This document shows, one piece after another, positions 1 to 6,521 of a stretch of 16,337 nucleotides of DNA. The position numbers and the translations under genes were made by a program. The DNA is taken from contig QOAL01000018.1 in the NCBI GenBank assembly GCA_003978135.1, positions 1-16,337 on the forward strand, in the 5' to 3' direction. How positions within the stretch are numbered: position 1 is the first letter of the stretch; each line of letters starts with the position of its first letter. Source of the stretch: Thermodesulfatator sp. Lineage in GTDB: Bacteria; Desulfobacterota; Dissulfuribacteria; Dissulfuribacterales; QOAL01. A model generated the notes under the pieces. It was not told the DNA's origin. It did not search any database and was given only the letters and a program-made list of their open reading frames with translations.

Positions 1-818
1 CTCCTGAAGCCGTTCTTCTTTCGGGTTTTAATCCTGTTCGTCGTGAAGTGGCCAGAGTGGCCTTGGAACGCCTGGTCCTGGACGGAAGAATCCACCCTGC
101 CCGCATAGAAGAAGTGGTCAAAAAGGTGGAGAAGGAAATAGACGCAACCATCCGGGAAGCCGGAGAGCAGGCCACTTTTGACGTGGGTGTCTATGGCATT
201 CATCCGGAACTGGTAAGACTCCTTGGAAAACTCAAATTCCGTACAAGCTACGCACAAAATGTCTTGCAGCATTCCATAGAGGTAGCATTTCTGTGTGGTA
301 TCATGGCTGCAGAACTCGGCATAAATGTGAAGAAGGCCAAGAGGGCTGGATTGCTGCACGATATCGGCAAGGCAGTTGACCACGAAGTGGAAGGCTCCCA
401 TGCTATTATAGGTGCTGACCTGGCAAAAAAATATGGCGAATCAAGGGACGTGATTCATGCCATTGCTGCCCACCACGAAGACGTTAAGCCTGAAACCATT
501 CTGGCAGTGCTGGTCCAGGCTGCGGATGCCCTTTCAGGTGCCCGCCCTGGTGCCAGAAGAGAAATGCTGGAGAGTTATGTAAAGCGTCTGGAAGACCTGG
601 AACGTATAGCAACATCCTTTGGAGGCGTGGAAAAATCCTTTGCAATCCAGGCTGGGCGCGAGATCAGGATTGTGGTAAACAGTGAAAAACTCACTGATGC
701 CGAGGCCTCCATGCTCTGCAGGGATATTACCAAGAAGATAGAAAACGAGCTGACCTATCCAGGCCAGATCAAGGTGACCGTTATCAGGGAAACCCGAGCT
801 GTAGATTATGCAAAATAG
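1..818 (+). CDS. rny: Ribonuclease Y, C-terminal part (5' end outside window)
   Basis: RNase Y is a membrane-anchored endoribonuclease that starts mRNA decay. The frame is open from the first bases of the window (first full codon at 3), so the GTG at 48 is internal and not a start; the N-terminal membrane anchor, coiled coil and most of the KH domain lie upstream. The visible part begins with the family-typical [12 protein letters not shown] stretch, then [10 protein letters not shown], and continues into the HD domain. The metal-binding HD pair of LLHDIGK is encoded at 357-362, followed by AAHHEDV and the conserved [14 protein letters not shown] block. The C-terminus ends in the usual family style. 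tyrS starts 20 nt after the stop, so the two are probably co-transcribed. The assignment is very secure because several family signature blocks occur in the correct order. Confidence 0.96.
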   Translation, partial: PEAVLLSGFNPVRREVARVALERLVLDGRIHPARIEEVVKKVEKEIDATIREAGEQATFDVGVYGIHPELVRLLGKLKFRTSYAQNVLQHSIEVAFLCGIMAAELGINVKKAKRAGLLHDIGKAVDHEVEGSHAIIGADLAKKYGESRDVIHAIAAHHEDVKPETILAVLVQAADALSGARPGARREMLESYVKRLEDLERIATSFGGVEKSFAIQAGREIRIVVNSEKLTDAEASMLCRDITKKIENELTYPGQIKVTVIRETRAVDYAK

Positions 819-838
819 AGGCAGGTCCGTTTAATACA

Positions 839-2053
839 ATGGAAAAGAACATAGAAAAATCCCTGGAGACAATAGGGCGGGGTGCTGTAGACATAATTGA
901 CGAGGAAGAACTGAGGAAAAAGCTTGAACGGGCAATTCGGGAGGACCGCCCCCTTCGTGTAAAGACAGGTTTTGATCCCACTGCCCCGGACCTGCATCTG
1001 GGACATACTGTGCTTATCCAGAAGATGAAACATTTCCAGGATCTGGGTCACCATGTAATCTTTCTGATAGGTGATTTCACAGGACTCATAGGAGATCCCA
1101 CGGGAAAGTCAGATACCCGGCCGCCTCTGACACCGGAGCAGGTACAGGAAAATGCCGCCACCTACAGGGAGCAGATATTCAAGATTCTTGATCCTGAAAA
1201 GACAGAGGTGGCATTTAACAGCTCCTGGATGAACAAGATGCAATCCATTGATATGATCAGGCTGTGTGCCAAGTACACAGTGGCCCGGATGCTTGAGAGG
1301 GAGGATTTCAAACAGCGCTTTCAGAACCAGAAACCCATTGCTGTACATGAATTCATATACCCCTTGATACAAGGTTATGATTCCGTGGCCTTGAAGGCCG
1401 ATGTGGAACTGGGGGGCACTGATCAGACCTTTAATCTTTTAGTTGGCCGCCATATCCAGAAAGAATACGGCCAGGAACCCCAGATCGTCCTAACAATGCC
1501 TCTCCTGGAAGGGCTGGATGGCATAAACAAGATGAGCAAGTCCCTTGGAAATTACGTGGGTATTACAGAAGACCCTGGCAGCATGTTCGGGAAACTAATG
1601 TCCATTTCTGATGACCTGATGTTTCGTTATTACGAGCTGCTCAGTTCCCTTTCTCTCCAGGAAATCCAGGGCATTAAGGCAGCTATAAAGGACGGATCAC
1701 TTCATCCCAAGGAGGCAAAGGCCCGGCTTGCCATGGAGCTGGTGGCCAGATTTCATGGAAAAGAGGCAGCCAGGGCAGCCAGGGTGGGTTTTGAGGCACA
1801 GTTTGCCAGGGGTGAGATACCTGATGATATACCAGAATATGCCTTGCCAGCCGAATCAGACAGGACCAAGGTATTCCTGCCCAGGGTCCTCAAGGAGGCC
1901 GGGCTGGTGAAAAGTGCCTCAGAGGCAAGAAGACTTATTAAACAGGGAGCCGTCGCAGTTAAGGGAGAAAAGATAAAGGTTGAAGAAATAGCTGTGCCAG
2001 ATGAAGGCATAGTCCTTAAGGTTGGAAAGAGGCGGTATCTGCGCATAAAATAA
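839..2053 (+). CDS. tyrS: Tyrosine--tRNA ligase
   Basis: Class I aminoacyl-tRNA synthetase that charges tRNA-Tyr in the cytoplasm. At 404 residues it has the normal bacterial length. The ATP-binding HIGH signature is seen as HLGH at residues 53-56, preceded by the [10 protein letters not shown] context typical of the long TyrRS subfamily (TyrZ/tyrS type 2). The second signature is a perfect KMSKS at residues 231-235. A tyrosine-site block [14 protein letters not shown] lies at 191-204. The C-terminal ~60 residues (about 342-404) form an S4 RNA-binding domain, including [13 protein letters not shown]. The gene begins at an ATG 20 nt after rny; the ribosome binding site is weak. There is no clear hairpin terminator after the stop. 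Instead a repeat element begins about 45 nt downstream. Confidence 0.97.
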   Translation: MEKNIEKSLETIGRGAVDIIDEEELRKKLERAIREDRPLRVKTGFDPTAPDLHLGHTVLIQKMKHFQDLGHHVIFLIGDFTGLIGDPTGKSDTRPPLTPEQVQENAATYREQIFKILDPEKTEVAFNSSWMNKMQSIDMIRLCAKYTVARMLEREDFKQRFQNQKPIAVHEFIYPLIQGYDSVALKADVELGGTDQTFNLLVGRHIQKEYGQEPQIVLTMPLLEGLDGINKMSKSLGNYVGITEDPGSMFGKLMSISDDLMFRYYELLSSLSLQEIQGIKAAIKDGSLHPKEAKARLAMELVARFHGKEAARAARVGFEAQFARGEIPDDIPEYALPAESDRTKVFLPRVLKEAGLVKSASEARRLIKQGAVAVKGEKIKVEEIAVPDEGIVLKVGKRRYLRIK

Positions 2054-2459
2054 ATTAGTTGCGGCGTTCTTGTATGTTTTCTCAATAAAGTGGGAGCATT
2101 CCCAGTTTGTCTCCATGGCCCGGGGACGAGCATTCCTTTCAAGATTCACTAACAGCCGCTGTGCGGGCTACATACTCTTTCTGGATACATACCCCAACAG
2201 TCTTACAAACTTAAGTGCGGCTAAAGCTGGCTTCCTCTTGGTGAAATCTTGAAAGAAACTGCCCGTCCCTGTCCGGAGCCATCAATGCATGAGGACAAAT
2301 CAGAGGCAGAGAACATATTCCTGATTCAGGACAAGTGAACCGGATAAAAGAGAATGCTCCCAGATAAATCCGCGCAAAAACCTGCCTGTATCTGCTGAAA
2401 GTGTCGCATATGCATCTGCCCTGTGACAACATACTTATGGCTTTCCAGGGAGGCTGGTA
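2054..2459. other. Gene-free spacer tyrS to permease gene
   Basis: A 406 bp gap. Its first half is taken up by the left copy of the inverted repeat (2097-2286). The remaining ~170 bp (2287-2459) presumably holds the promoter of the permease gene, but I see no good -35/-10 pair. A short 10-base motif, gggagcattc at 2092-2101, recurs inverted at about 2353-2362. Open frames here overlap the repeat and look spurious. Confidence 0.6.
2097..2286 (+). repeat. MITE-like palindromic repeat, left copy
   Basis: This ~190 bp stretch recurs as its reverse complement at 2999-3189. By eye the copies differ at about eight positions plus one single-base indel (~95% identity). The core (about 2124-2269) has terminal inverted repeats: ggacgagcattcctttcaag on the left matches, in reverse complement, cttgaaagaaactgcccgtcc on the right. 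The central ~80 bp is not palindromic. There is no credible transposase inside, so it fits a non-autonomous MITE-like or large palindromic-unit repeat. This copy carries a one-base deletion and a substitution in the left arm that reduce its symmetry. It lies between tyrS and the EamA permease gene. Confidence 0.85.
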
Positions 2460-2879
2460 ATGATTAAATGGCTTGGAAATGCCCTGGCAGCACTTTTGTG
2501 CTGGGGGCTATGGGCCTTTTTCCCAAAACTATCCCTGAAAAGCATCTCGCCTGCAGCATCTGTCTTTTACGAGGGCATAGGTGTGCTGTTCACCAGTATT
2601 GCAGTAGTTTGGTTTCTCGGCCCCAGACTCCAGGGCGATTTTATGGGCATCCTGTATGCTGTGCTCACAGGTGTCTTTGGTACTATTGGACTCTATTTCT
2701 TTTTTTCAGCAGTCAAGGCAGGACCAATATCAGTAATTTCCTCGTTAACAGCAATGTATCCAGTGGTGACCGTGGTGCTTGCAGTGGTAATTCTTCATGA
2801 ATCTCTAAGGCCTAGACAGATACTGGGTATTATATTTGCCGTGGTGGCAGCGGCACTTCTTTCTTGGAATGCCAAATGA
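2460..2879 (+). CDS. Small EamA/DMT-family permease (single domain)
   Basis: A 139-residue very hydrophobic protein with about five predicted membrane segments (roughly residues 4-22, 35-55, 62-85, 90-112 and 120-137). The ending, with HESLRPRQILGIIFAVVAA followed by a short polar tail, is typical of one EamA domain of the drug/metabolite transporter superfamily. Full-length members carry two such domains (~290-300 residues), so this is a half-size form that would have to dimerise. Many stand-alone half-size EamA proteins exist, so it need not be truncated. The ATG at 2460 has a good ribosome binding site (agggagg at 2447-2453, 6 nt spacing). The substrate cannot be told from sequence. It sits alone between two inverted copies of a repeat element, which suggests acquisition or rearrangement. 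Confidence 0.85.
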   Translation: MIKWLGNALAALLCWGLWAFFPKLSLKSISPAASVFYEGIGVLFTSIAVVWFLGPRLQGDFMGILYAVLTGVFGTIGLYFFFSAVKAGPISVISSLTAMYPVVTVVLAVVILHESLRPRQILGIIFAVVAAALLSWNAK

Positions 2880-3312
2880 GGAATATATCGTAACTACACT
2901 GATCCATGGGGTCGTTATTGTGCTGTATTCAGGCTGCGTTTTAGAATTTTGAAATAGTAAAAGGAGTAGCATCCCCTGCCTGTGACACATCCTAGTGAAT
3001 CGATGGCTTCGGACAGGGACGAGCAGTTCCTTTCAAGATTTCACCAAGAGGAAGCCAGCTTTAGCCGCACTTAAGTTTGTAGGACTGTTGGGGTATGTAT
3101 CCAGAAAGAGTATGTAGCCCGCACAGCGGCTGTTGGTGAAATCTTGAAAGGAATGCTCGTCCCCGGACCATGGATACAAACTGGGAATGTTTCTGTAAAG
3201 CCTTTCAAGAAACTCCTGCCCTGGCTCGAGGTCATGAGCTCGAGGATTGATCAAGGGCTCAAGACACACACAGGACAATATGGAAACGTTACTGTATGTG
3301 GTACAAGAGGGA
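2880..3312. other. Gene-free spacer permease gene to tRNA-Leu
   Basis: A 433 bp gap. The first ~120 bp shows no gene and no obvious terminator. The right copy of the inverted repeat fills 2999-3189. The last ~120 bp before the tRNA contains short self-complementary motifs (gctcgagg twice around 3223-3245) but nothing I can name. Reading frames on both strands overlap the repeat or the tRNA and are not credible genes. Confidence 0.6.
2999..3189 (-). repeat. MITE-like palindromic repeat, right copy (inverted)
   Basis: Reverse-complement partner of the repeat at 2097-2286. This copy preserves the symmetry better. The left arm at 3016-3047 (gggacgagcagttccttt onward through the caagatttcacc motif) pairs with the right arm at 3133-3163 with only one extra base, giving terminal inverted repeats of about 31-32 bp around an ~85 bp centre. 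Homology with the other copy continues a little beyond these arms on both sides, to 2999 and 3189. No target-site duplication can be picked out with certainty. Confidence 0.85.
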
Positions 3313-3400
3313 TGGTGCCGAAGGGGAGATTCGAACTCCCACGGGAATAACTCCCACTAGATCCTGAATCTAGCGCGTCTACCAATTCCGCCACTTCGGC
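3313..3400 (-). tRNA. tRNA-Leu (anticodon CAG)
   Basis: Read on the minus strand, the molecule starts GCCGAAGTGGCGGAATTGG and ends CTTCGGC-A-CCA. The 7-bp acceptor stem GCCGAAG/CTTCGGC is perfect, and the 3' CCA is encoded (3313-3315). The anticodon stem CTAGA/TCTAG closes the seven-base loop TTCAGGA, giving anticodon CAG at 3364-3366, which reads CUG. A long variable arm with complementary GGGAG..TTCCC-type arms and a T loop of GTTCGAATC confirm a class II leucine tRNA. A near-consensus promoter lies just upstream. No clear terminator follows. Confidence 0.97.
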
Positions 3401-3412
3401 ACAGGAGCCTGT

Positions 3413-3441
3413 ATTAAATATGGAGGTATTGCCATTGTCAA
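3413..3441 (-). promoter_or_regulatory. Sigma-70-type promoter of tRNA-Leu
   Basis: On the minus strand a perfect TTGACA (plus positions 3436-3441) is followed after 17 bp by TTTAAT (3413-3418). The predicted transcription start is a few bases before the mature 5' end at 3400, an arrangement normal for tRNA genes. Confidence 0.65.
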
Positions 3442-3512
3442 GGGGTCATATTACCTTCAACCAGATTAAAATTATCGTCCGGCAGGAGTAAACTGACCCC
3501 GTTAAAAAAGCC

Positions 3513-3546
3513 TTTTCAGCCGTGGATTTTTTTGCCAGGCTGAAAA
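3513..3546 (+). promoter_or_regulatory. Stable hairpin in the ribF leader
   Basis: A 9-bp perfect stem, ttttcagcc (3513-3521) with ggctgaaaa (3538-3546), is extended by tgg/cca past a one-base bulge, with a T-rich loop. It ends 18 nt before the ribF start codon, so in the mRNA it would sit just before the ribosome binding region. It does not resemble the FMN riboswitch, and no T-run follows on the plus strand. It could affect translation or mRNA stability, or be incidental. Confidence 0.45.
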
Positions 3547-3564
3547 ACACAGTGGATACAACTC

Positions 3565-4569
3565 ATGAAAATATACTCTGATCTAAGGGAGATTGAAAGA
3601 CCATTTTACAAGGCCGCCCTTACCATAGGCAATTTTGACGGCGTGCATCTGGGCCATCAGGCCCTGTTCAGCAAGGTGGTGGAGATTGCCAAGGAAACAG
3701 GAGGGGATAGGGTAGCCCTTACCTTTCATCCCCATCCTATGAAGGTCCTTAGACCTGACAATCCTCCCAAGCTGATTTCCACCTTGGAGCAGAAGGTGGA
3801 ACTTATCATGGCGGCTGGAATCGATCATCTTGTCTGTTTGCCCTTCACCAGGGATTTTGCAAAGACTACGGCCACAGATTTTGTGAAAAACATACTTTGG
3901 GAAAGTCTTGGCGTCCGCGATTTGGTTGTAGGATATGATTATGCATGTGGAAAAGGCAGGCAGGGTGACATCAGCTTCTTGAAGAAAATGGGCACAGAAT
4001 TGGGCTTTAATGTTCATGTGGTTCAGCCAGTGATGGTAGACGGCAAGATTGTAAGCAGTACAGCCATTCGTGAACTGGTCAAACAGGGGAACATGAGGGA
4101 AGTACGAAAAATGCTTGGCAGATATTACCAGATCAGGGGAGTGGTTCAAAAAGGAAAGAAAAGGGGAGGCCCTGTTGTGGGATTCCCAACTGCCAATCTT
4201 GCTATCAACAGGGAAGATCTATGCCCCAAGCCCGGTGTATATGCCGTACAGGTTCTTCATGGAGACACCTGTTATGGCGGCGTGATAAATATCGGTTATA
4301 ATCCTACATTTGGAGACAACAAGCTGGGGGCCGAGGTACATATATTTGATTTTAAGAAGGATATTTACGGACACGAGATCAAGGTAAACCTTGTAGCCAG
4401 GATCAGGGAAGAAAAGAAGTTCTCTGGGCCTGATGAGCTTGCAGCCCAGATATCCAAGGATATAGAAAAGGCCAGGCATATCCTTGAAGGAGCTGAAAAA
4501 GAATGCATACCTCATGGCCAGGCTGTAGGCAATCTGGCTTGTAAGACCGGGCTGACACCTGAAAAATAA
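3565..4569 (+). CDS. ribF: Bifunctional riboflavin kinase / FAD synthetase
   Basis: Converts riboflavin to FMN with ATP, then FMN to FAD, in the cytoplasm. At 334 residues it is slightly longer than the usual ~305-320 because of a short C-terminal tail. The N-terminal adenylyltransferase domain shows IGNFDGVHLGH at 21-31 (nucleotidyl transferase HxGH-type motif), TFHPHP at 53-58 and SSTAIRE at 164-170. The C-terminal flavokinase domain starts near residue 184 and shows GFPTAN at 206-211, followed by PKPGVYAV and NIGYNPTFG. The ATG at 3565 lies behind a weak ribosome binding site and a hairpin. The gene is divergent from tRNA-Leu and ends in a strong terminator shared with the convergent ferredoxin gene. 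FAD and FMN supply a general need; no specific link to the dsr genes is implied. Confidence 0.96.
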   Translation: MKIYSDLREIERPFYKAALTIGNFDGVHLGHQALFSKVVEIAKETGGDRVALTFHPHPMKVLRPDNPPKLISTLEQKVELIMAAGIDHLVCLPFTRDFAKTTATDFVKNILWESLGVRDLVVGYDYACGKGRQGDISFLKKMGTELGFNVHVVQPVMVDGKIVSSTAIRELVKQGNMREVRKMLGRYYQIRGVVQKGKKRGGPVVGFPTANLAINREDLCPKPGVYAVQVLHGDTCYGGVINIGYNPTFGDNKLGAEVHIFDFKKDIYGHEIKVNLVARIREEKKFSGPDELAAQISKDIEKARHILEGAEKECIPHGQAVGNLACKTGLTPEK

Positions 4570-4594
4570 AAAGGGGCCAACGGCCCCTTTTTAT
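4568..4594. terminator. Bidirectional rho-independent terminator
   Basis: The stem ggggcc (4573-4578) and ggcccc (4582-4587) surrounds the loop aac. It is flanked by five A on the left and five T on the right, so it can terminate both ribF (+), whose stop codon overlaps its start, and the convergent ferredoxin gene (-). Confidence 0.9.
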
Positions 4595-4616
4595 TCCTGT
4601 ATCCGAATGTTGCTTG

Positions 4617-4802
4617 CTAGACTTCTTCTACAGTGATTGCGCCTACCGGGCAAACCTCTACACAGGTTTCACAGCCCAAGCAGTCGTCAGGCCTTGCGAT
4701 AACAGGCTTGTCATCCTCAAAGTCATAAACCTCTGATGGACATGCGTTTACACATTCCTCGTCGCCCTGGCACTTGTCAAAATCGATTTCAATCTGAAAC
4801 AT
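4617..4802 (-). CDS. Small two-cluster ferredoxin with Asp in the first motif
   Basis: A 61-residue soluble electron carrier. The second cluster motif is complete (C41-x2-C44-x2-C47-x3-C51-P). The first motif is C11-x2-D14-x2-C17-x3-C21-P, with Asp where the second cysteine normally stands. Asp at exactly this place is known in Pyrococcus furiosus ferredoxin and in Desulfovibrio africanus ferredoxin III, where it goes with a 3Fe-4S/4Fe-4S interconverting site. A 7Fe protein is therefore likely here (inference). The length fits the small bacterial ferredoxins. The ATG has a strong ribosome binding site (aaggagg on the minus strand, just upstream of 4802) and a promoter of its own. It is a likely carrier for anaerobic metabolism; its redox partner cannot be named. 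Confidence 0.93.
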   Translation of the reverse strand: MFQIEIDFDKCQGDEECVNACPSEVYDFEDDKPVIARPDDCLGCETCVEVCPVGAITVEEV

Positions 4803-4877
4803 AGCTTCCTCCTTTTTTATTAATTTGCGGGGTAACTTTCCCCCCTTTTTCCAAACCTGTCAGTCTTAGACAGATTT

Positions 4878-4907
4878 CATATAGACGATAGCCCTTCTTG
4901 TTGTCAA
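4878..4907 (-). promoter_or_regulatory. Promoter of the ferredoxin gene
   Basis: On the minus strand TTGACA (plus 4902-4907) and TATATG (4878-4883) are spaced by 18 bp. Just downstream, around the expected start of transcription, lies a short inverted repeat ctgtc-N7-gacag (4858-4874) that might be an operator or leader hairpin. The leader before the ATG at 4802 would be about 70 nt. Confidence 0.5.
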
Positions 4908-4950
4908 GCCTATTTCGATATTTTGCTCAAAATGCTTTTCTCCATAATCT

Positions 4951-6408
4951 TCAATTTCCTGTCTGTTCCATGGGAAAATCTGTGTCATTGCATGCTGATA
5001 GCCTTCTCCTCTTGTACTTAAGAGCAGCAGCAGCCATCCTGGCAGCCCATTGTTCATTGCCCAGGCCGTGGATGTGGGTATAGGTGCCGAAAACATTTTT
5101 ATAGCAGAATCCGTCAGCCCTTCCGTCAAATCCGTGCCCCCGCTGAACTCTGCAGCAGAAATAGCCATTTTCATTGCCTGCCCGAACAGGCAATGAATAG
5201 TGGAATTCATGGCCTCTTAGAACGTCCCCTGCAGGGAAAAAGGGCGATTCTCTTACAAAATCAAGGATGCTGTATCCATGCCCCACGGGTCTCTTTTTCA
5301 GTACGAAATCCCAGTCCAGAACGCCAAGCATTGGATAGCTGCGGTCTTTCCAAAGTAGATTTCTGCCAAGATACATGAGACCTCCGCATTCAGCATAAAC
5401 CGGAAGCCCGTTTTCTATCATGTTTCTTAGTGGTTCCATGAATTCCCGGTTGGCCGAGAGCTGTTCCGCCTGTGTTTCTGGAAAGCCTCCACCGATGTAA
5501 AGAGCATCAATATCTGGAACATCCCTGTCTGATATGGCATTCAGGAATACCAGCTCTGCACCTTCCCGTTCCAGGGCCTCGAGATTTTCCGGGTAATAAA
5601 ACTGGAAGGCCGCATCCCTGATAACTCCTATCCTTACCGGAGATCTGAACCTGGATTTTTCAGAACATTCCGCCTGATGTTCCTTGAGCTGAACTCTGGT
5701 GGCGGATTCCCGTGCAAGTTTCAAAAGGCGATTTATGTCCAGGTTTTCCCTGATGATGGCTGCCAGGAGATCCAGTGCCTTTTCAGGTCCGGCGTATTCG
5801 TCTGCAGGGGTAAGGCCTAGATGCCTCATGGGCAGAGGATCTTTTTTCATCCGGGGAATCTTGCCTAAAACAGGTATCTGGGCATATTCTTCTATGGATT
5901 GTCTCAGCATGGTTTCATGGCGTGAGCCTGCAACCCTGTTTAGGATGACCCCCAATATTCTGGTGCCAGGGTCAAAGTCCCTGCAGCCGCATATCATCGC
6001 AGCCATTGTTCGGGTTACTTTTTGACAGTCAACCACGAGCAGCACTGGAGAGCCGAGTGTTTTGGCAAGCTCGGCAGTGCTGAAGCCTCCCTGCAGGTTA
6101 ACGCCATCGAAGAGTCCACGATTGCCTTCAATTATGGCAAGGTTACTTCCAGCAGACCCCTGGAGAAACGATCTGATGATAGTCTGCTGAGTCATGAGGA
6201 AGGGGTCAAGGTTACGGCAGGCCCTTCCTGCAGCCATGCCCAGCCAGGCAGCATCTATGTAGTCAGGCCCCTTTTTGAAGGTGGCAATTTTATGCCCCTG
6301 TTCAGCAAGTGCCCTGGCAAGTCCCAGTGAAGTTATGGTTTTTCCTGACCCGCCTCTGAGGGCGGCAACAGTTATTCTTGGAGTGAAATTTTTGCTGTTT
6401 GTATTCAC
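4951..6408 (-). CDS. cbiA: Cobyrinate a,c-diamide synthase family amidotransferase (CbiA / DsrN)
   Basis: A 485-residue glutamine-dependent amidase of the CobB/CbiA family. An N-terminal ATP-binding domain carries the P-loop GGSGKT at 19-24, then FKKGPDYID (45-52) and EGNRGLFDG (94-102). The C-terminal glutamine amidotransferase domain carries the nucleophile Cys341 in YAECGGLMYLG and the late His pair around 445-447 in THIHG. CbiA amidates carboxylates a and c of cobyrinate in B12 synthesis. The homologue DsrN amidates sirohaem for DsrAB and is encoded near dsr genes in several sulfur-metabolising bacteria. The dsrMKJOP operon ~2 kb away makes DsrN plausible, but the sequence alone does not decide. 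The start is GTG at 6408, chosen for aaggaaaa just upstream on the minus strand. The family is certain, the substrate is not. The 3' end is ~150 bp from the ferredoxin gene. Confidence 0.9.
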   Translation of the reverse strand: MNTNSKNFTPRITVAALRGGSGKTITSLGLARALAEQGHKIATFKKGPDYIDAAWLGMAAGRACRNLDPFLMTQQTIIRSFLQGSAGSNLAIIEGNRGLFDGVNLQGGFSTAELAKTLGSPVLLVVDCQKVTRTMAAMICGCRDFDPGTRILGVILNRVAGSRHETMLRQSIEEYAQIPVLGKIPRMKKDPLPMRHLGLTPADEYAGPEKALDLLAAIIRENLDINRLLKLARESATRVQLKEHQAECSEKSRFRSPVRIGVIRDAAFQFYYPENLEALEREGAELVFLNAISDRDVPDIDALYIGGGFPETQAEQLSANREFMEPLRNMIENGLPVYAECGGLMYLGRNLLWKDRSYPMLGVLDWDFVLKKRPVGHGYSILDFVRESPFFPAGDVLRGHEFHYSLPVRAGNENGYFCCRVQRGHGFDGRADGFCYKNVFGTYTHIHGLGNEQWAARMAAAALKYKRRRLSACNDTDFPMEQTGN

Positions 6409-6429
6409 CAGTTTTTCCTTGTGAAATAT

Positions 6430-6458
6430 TTTTTAAAAGGCCTGTGGAACAATGTCAA
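6430..6458 (-). promoter_or_regulatory. Possible promoter of the CbiA/DsrN-like gene
   Basis: On the minus strand TTGACA (plus 6453-6458) is followed after 17 bp by TAAAAA (6430-6435) within an A/T-rich run, giving a short leader before the GTG start. It suggests the gene is not simply read through from the radical SAM gene. The -10 match is only moderate. Confidence 0.4.
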
Positions 6459-6505
6459 CCGAAACCTGATACGTGTTGTCAGTGACCTATTCAGTGTAGT
6501 TCCTT

Positions 6506-6516
6506 GCGCACAGCGC
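6506..6516 (-). terminator. Small GC hairpin after the radical SAM gene
   Basis: gcgc-aca-gcgc lies immediately after the stop codon of the radical SAM gene (minus strand). The stem is only 4 bp and there is no T-run on the minus strand, so it is at best a weak terminator or attenuator. Confidence 0.2.
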
Positions 6517-6521
6517 GTCTT

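Noticed and set aside
2070..2252. A small plus-strand frame in the left repeat whose last ~35 codons match almost exactly a frame in the inverted right repeat (3278-3033, minus strand)
   Set aside because: The shared peptide simply reflects the duplicated repeat. The N-terminal parts differ completely, there is no ribosome binding site, and the peptide has no recognisable fold.
3301..3430. Reading frame across the tRNA-Leu region on the plus strand (part of 3144-3350)
   Set aside because: It overlaps the tRNA and the repeat on the opposite strand and has no coding signature.
3401..3564. Possible FMN riboswitch before ribF
   Set aside because: The conserved RFN-element sequence blocks are absent, and the spacer is also short for one; only a simple hairpin is seen.
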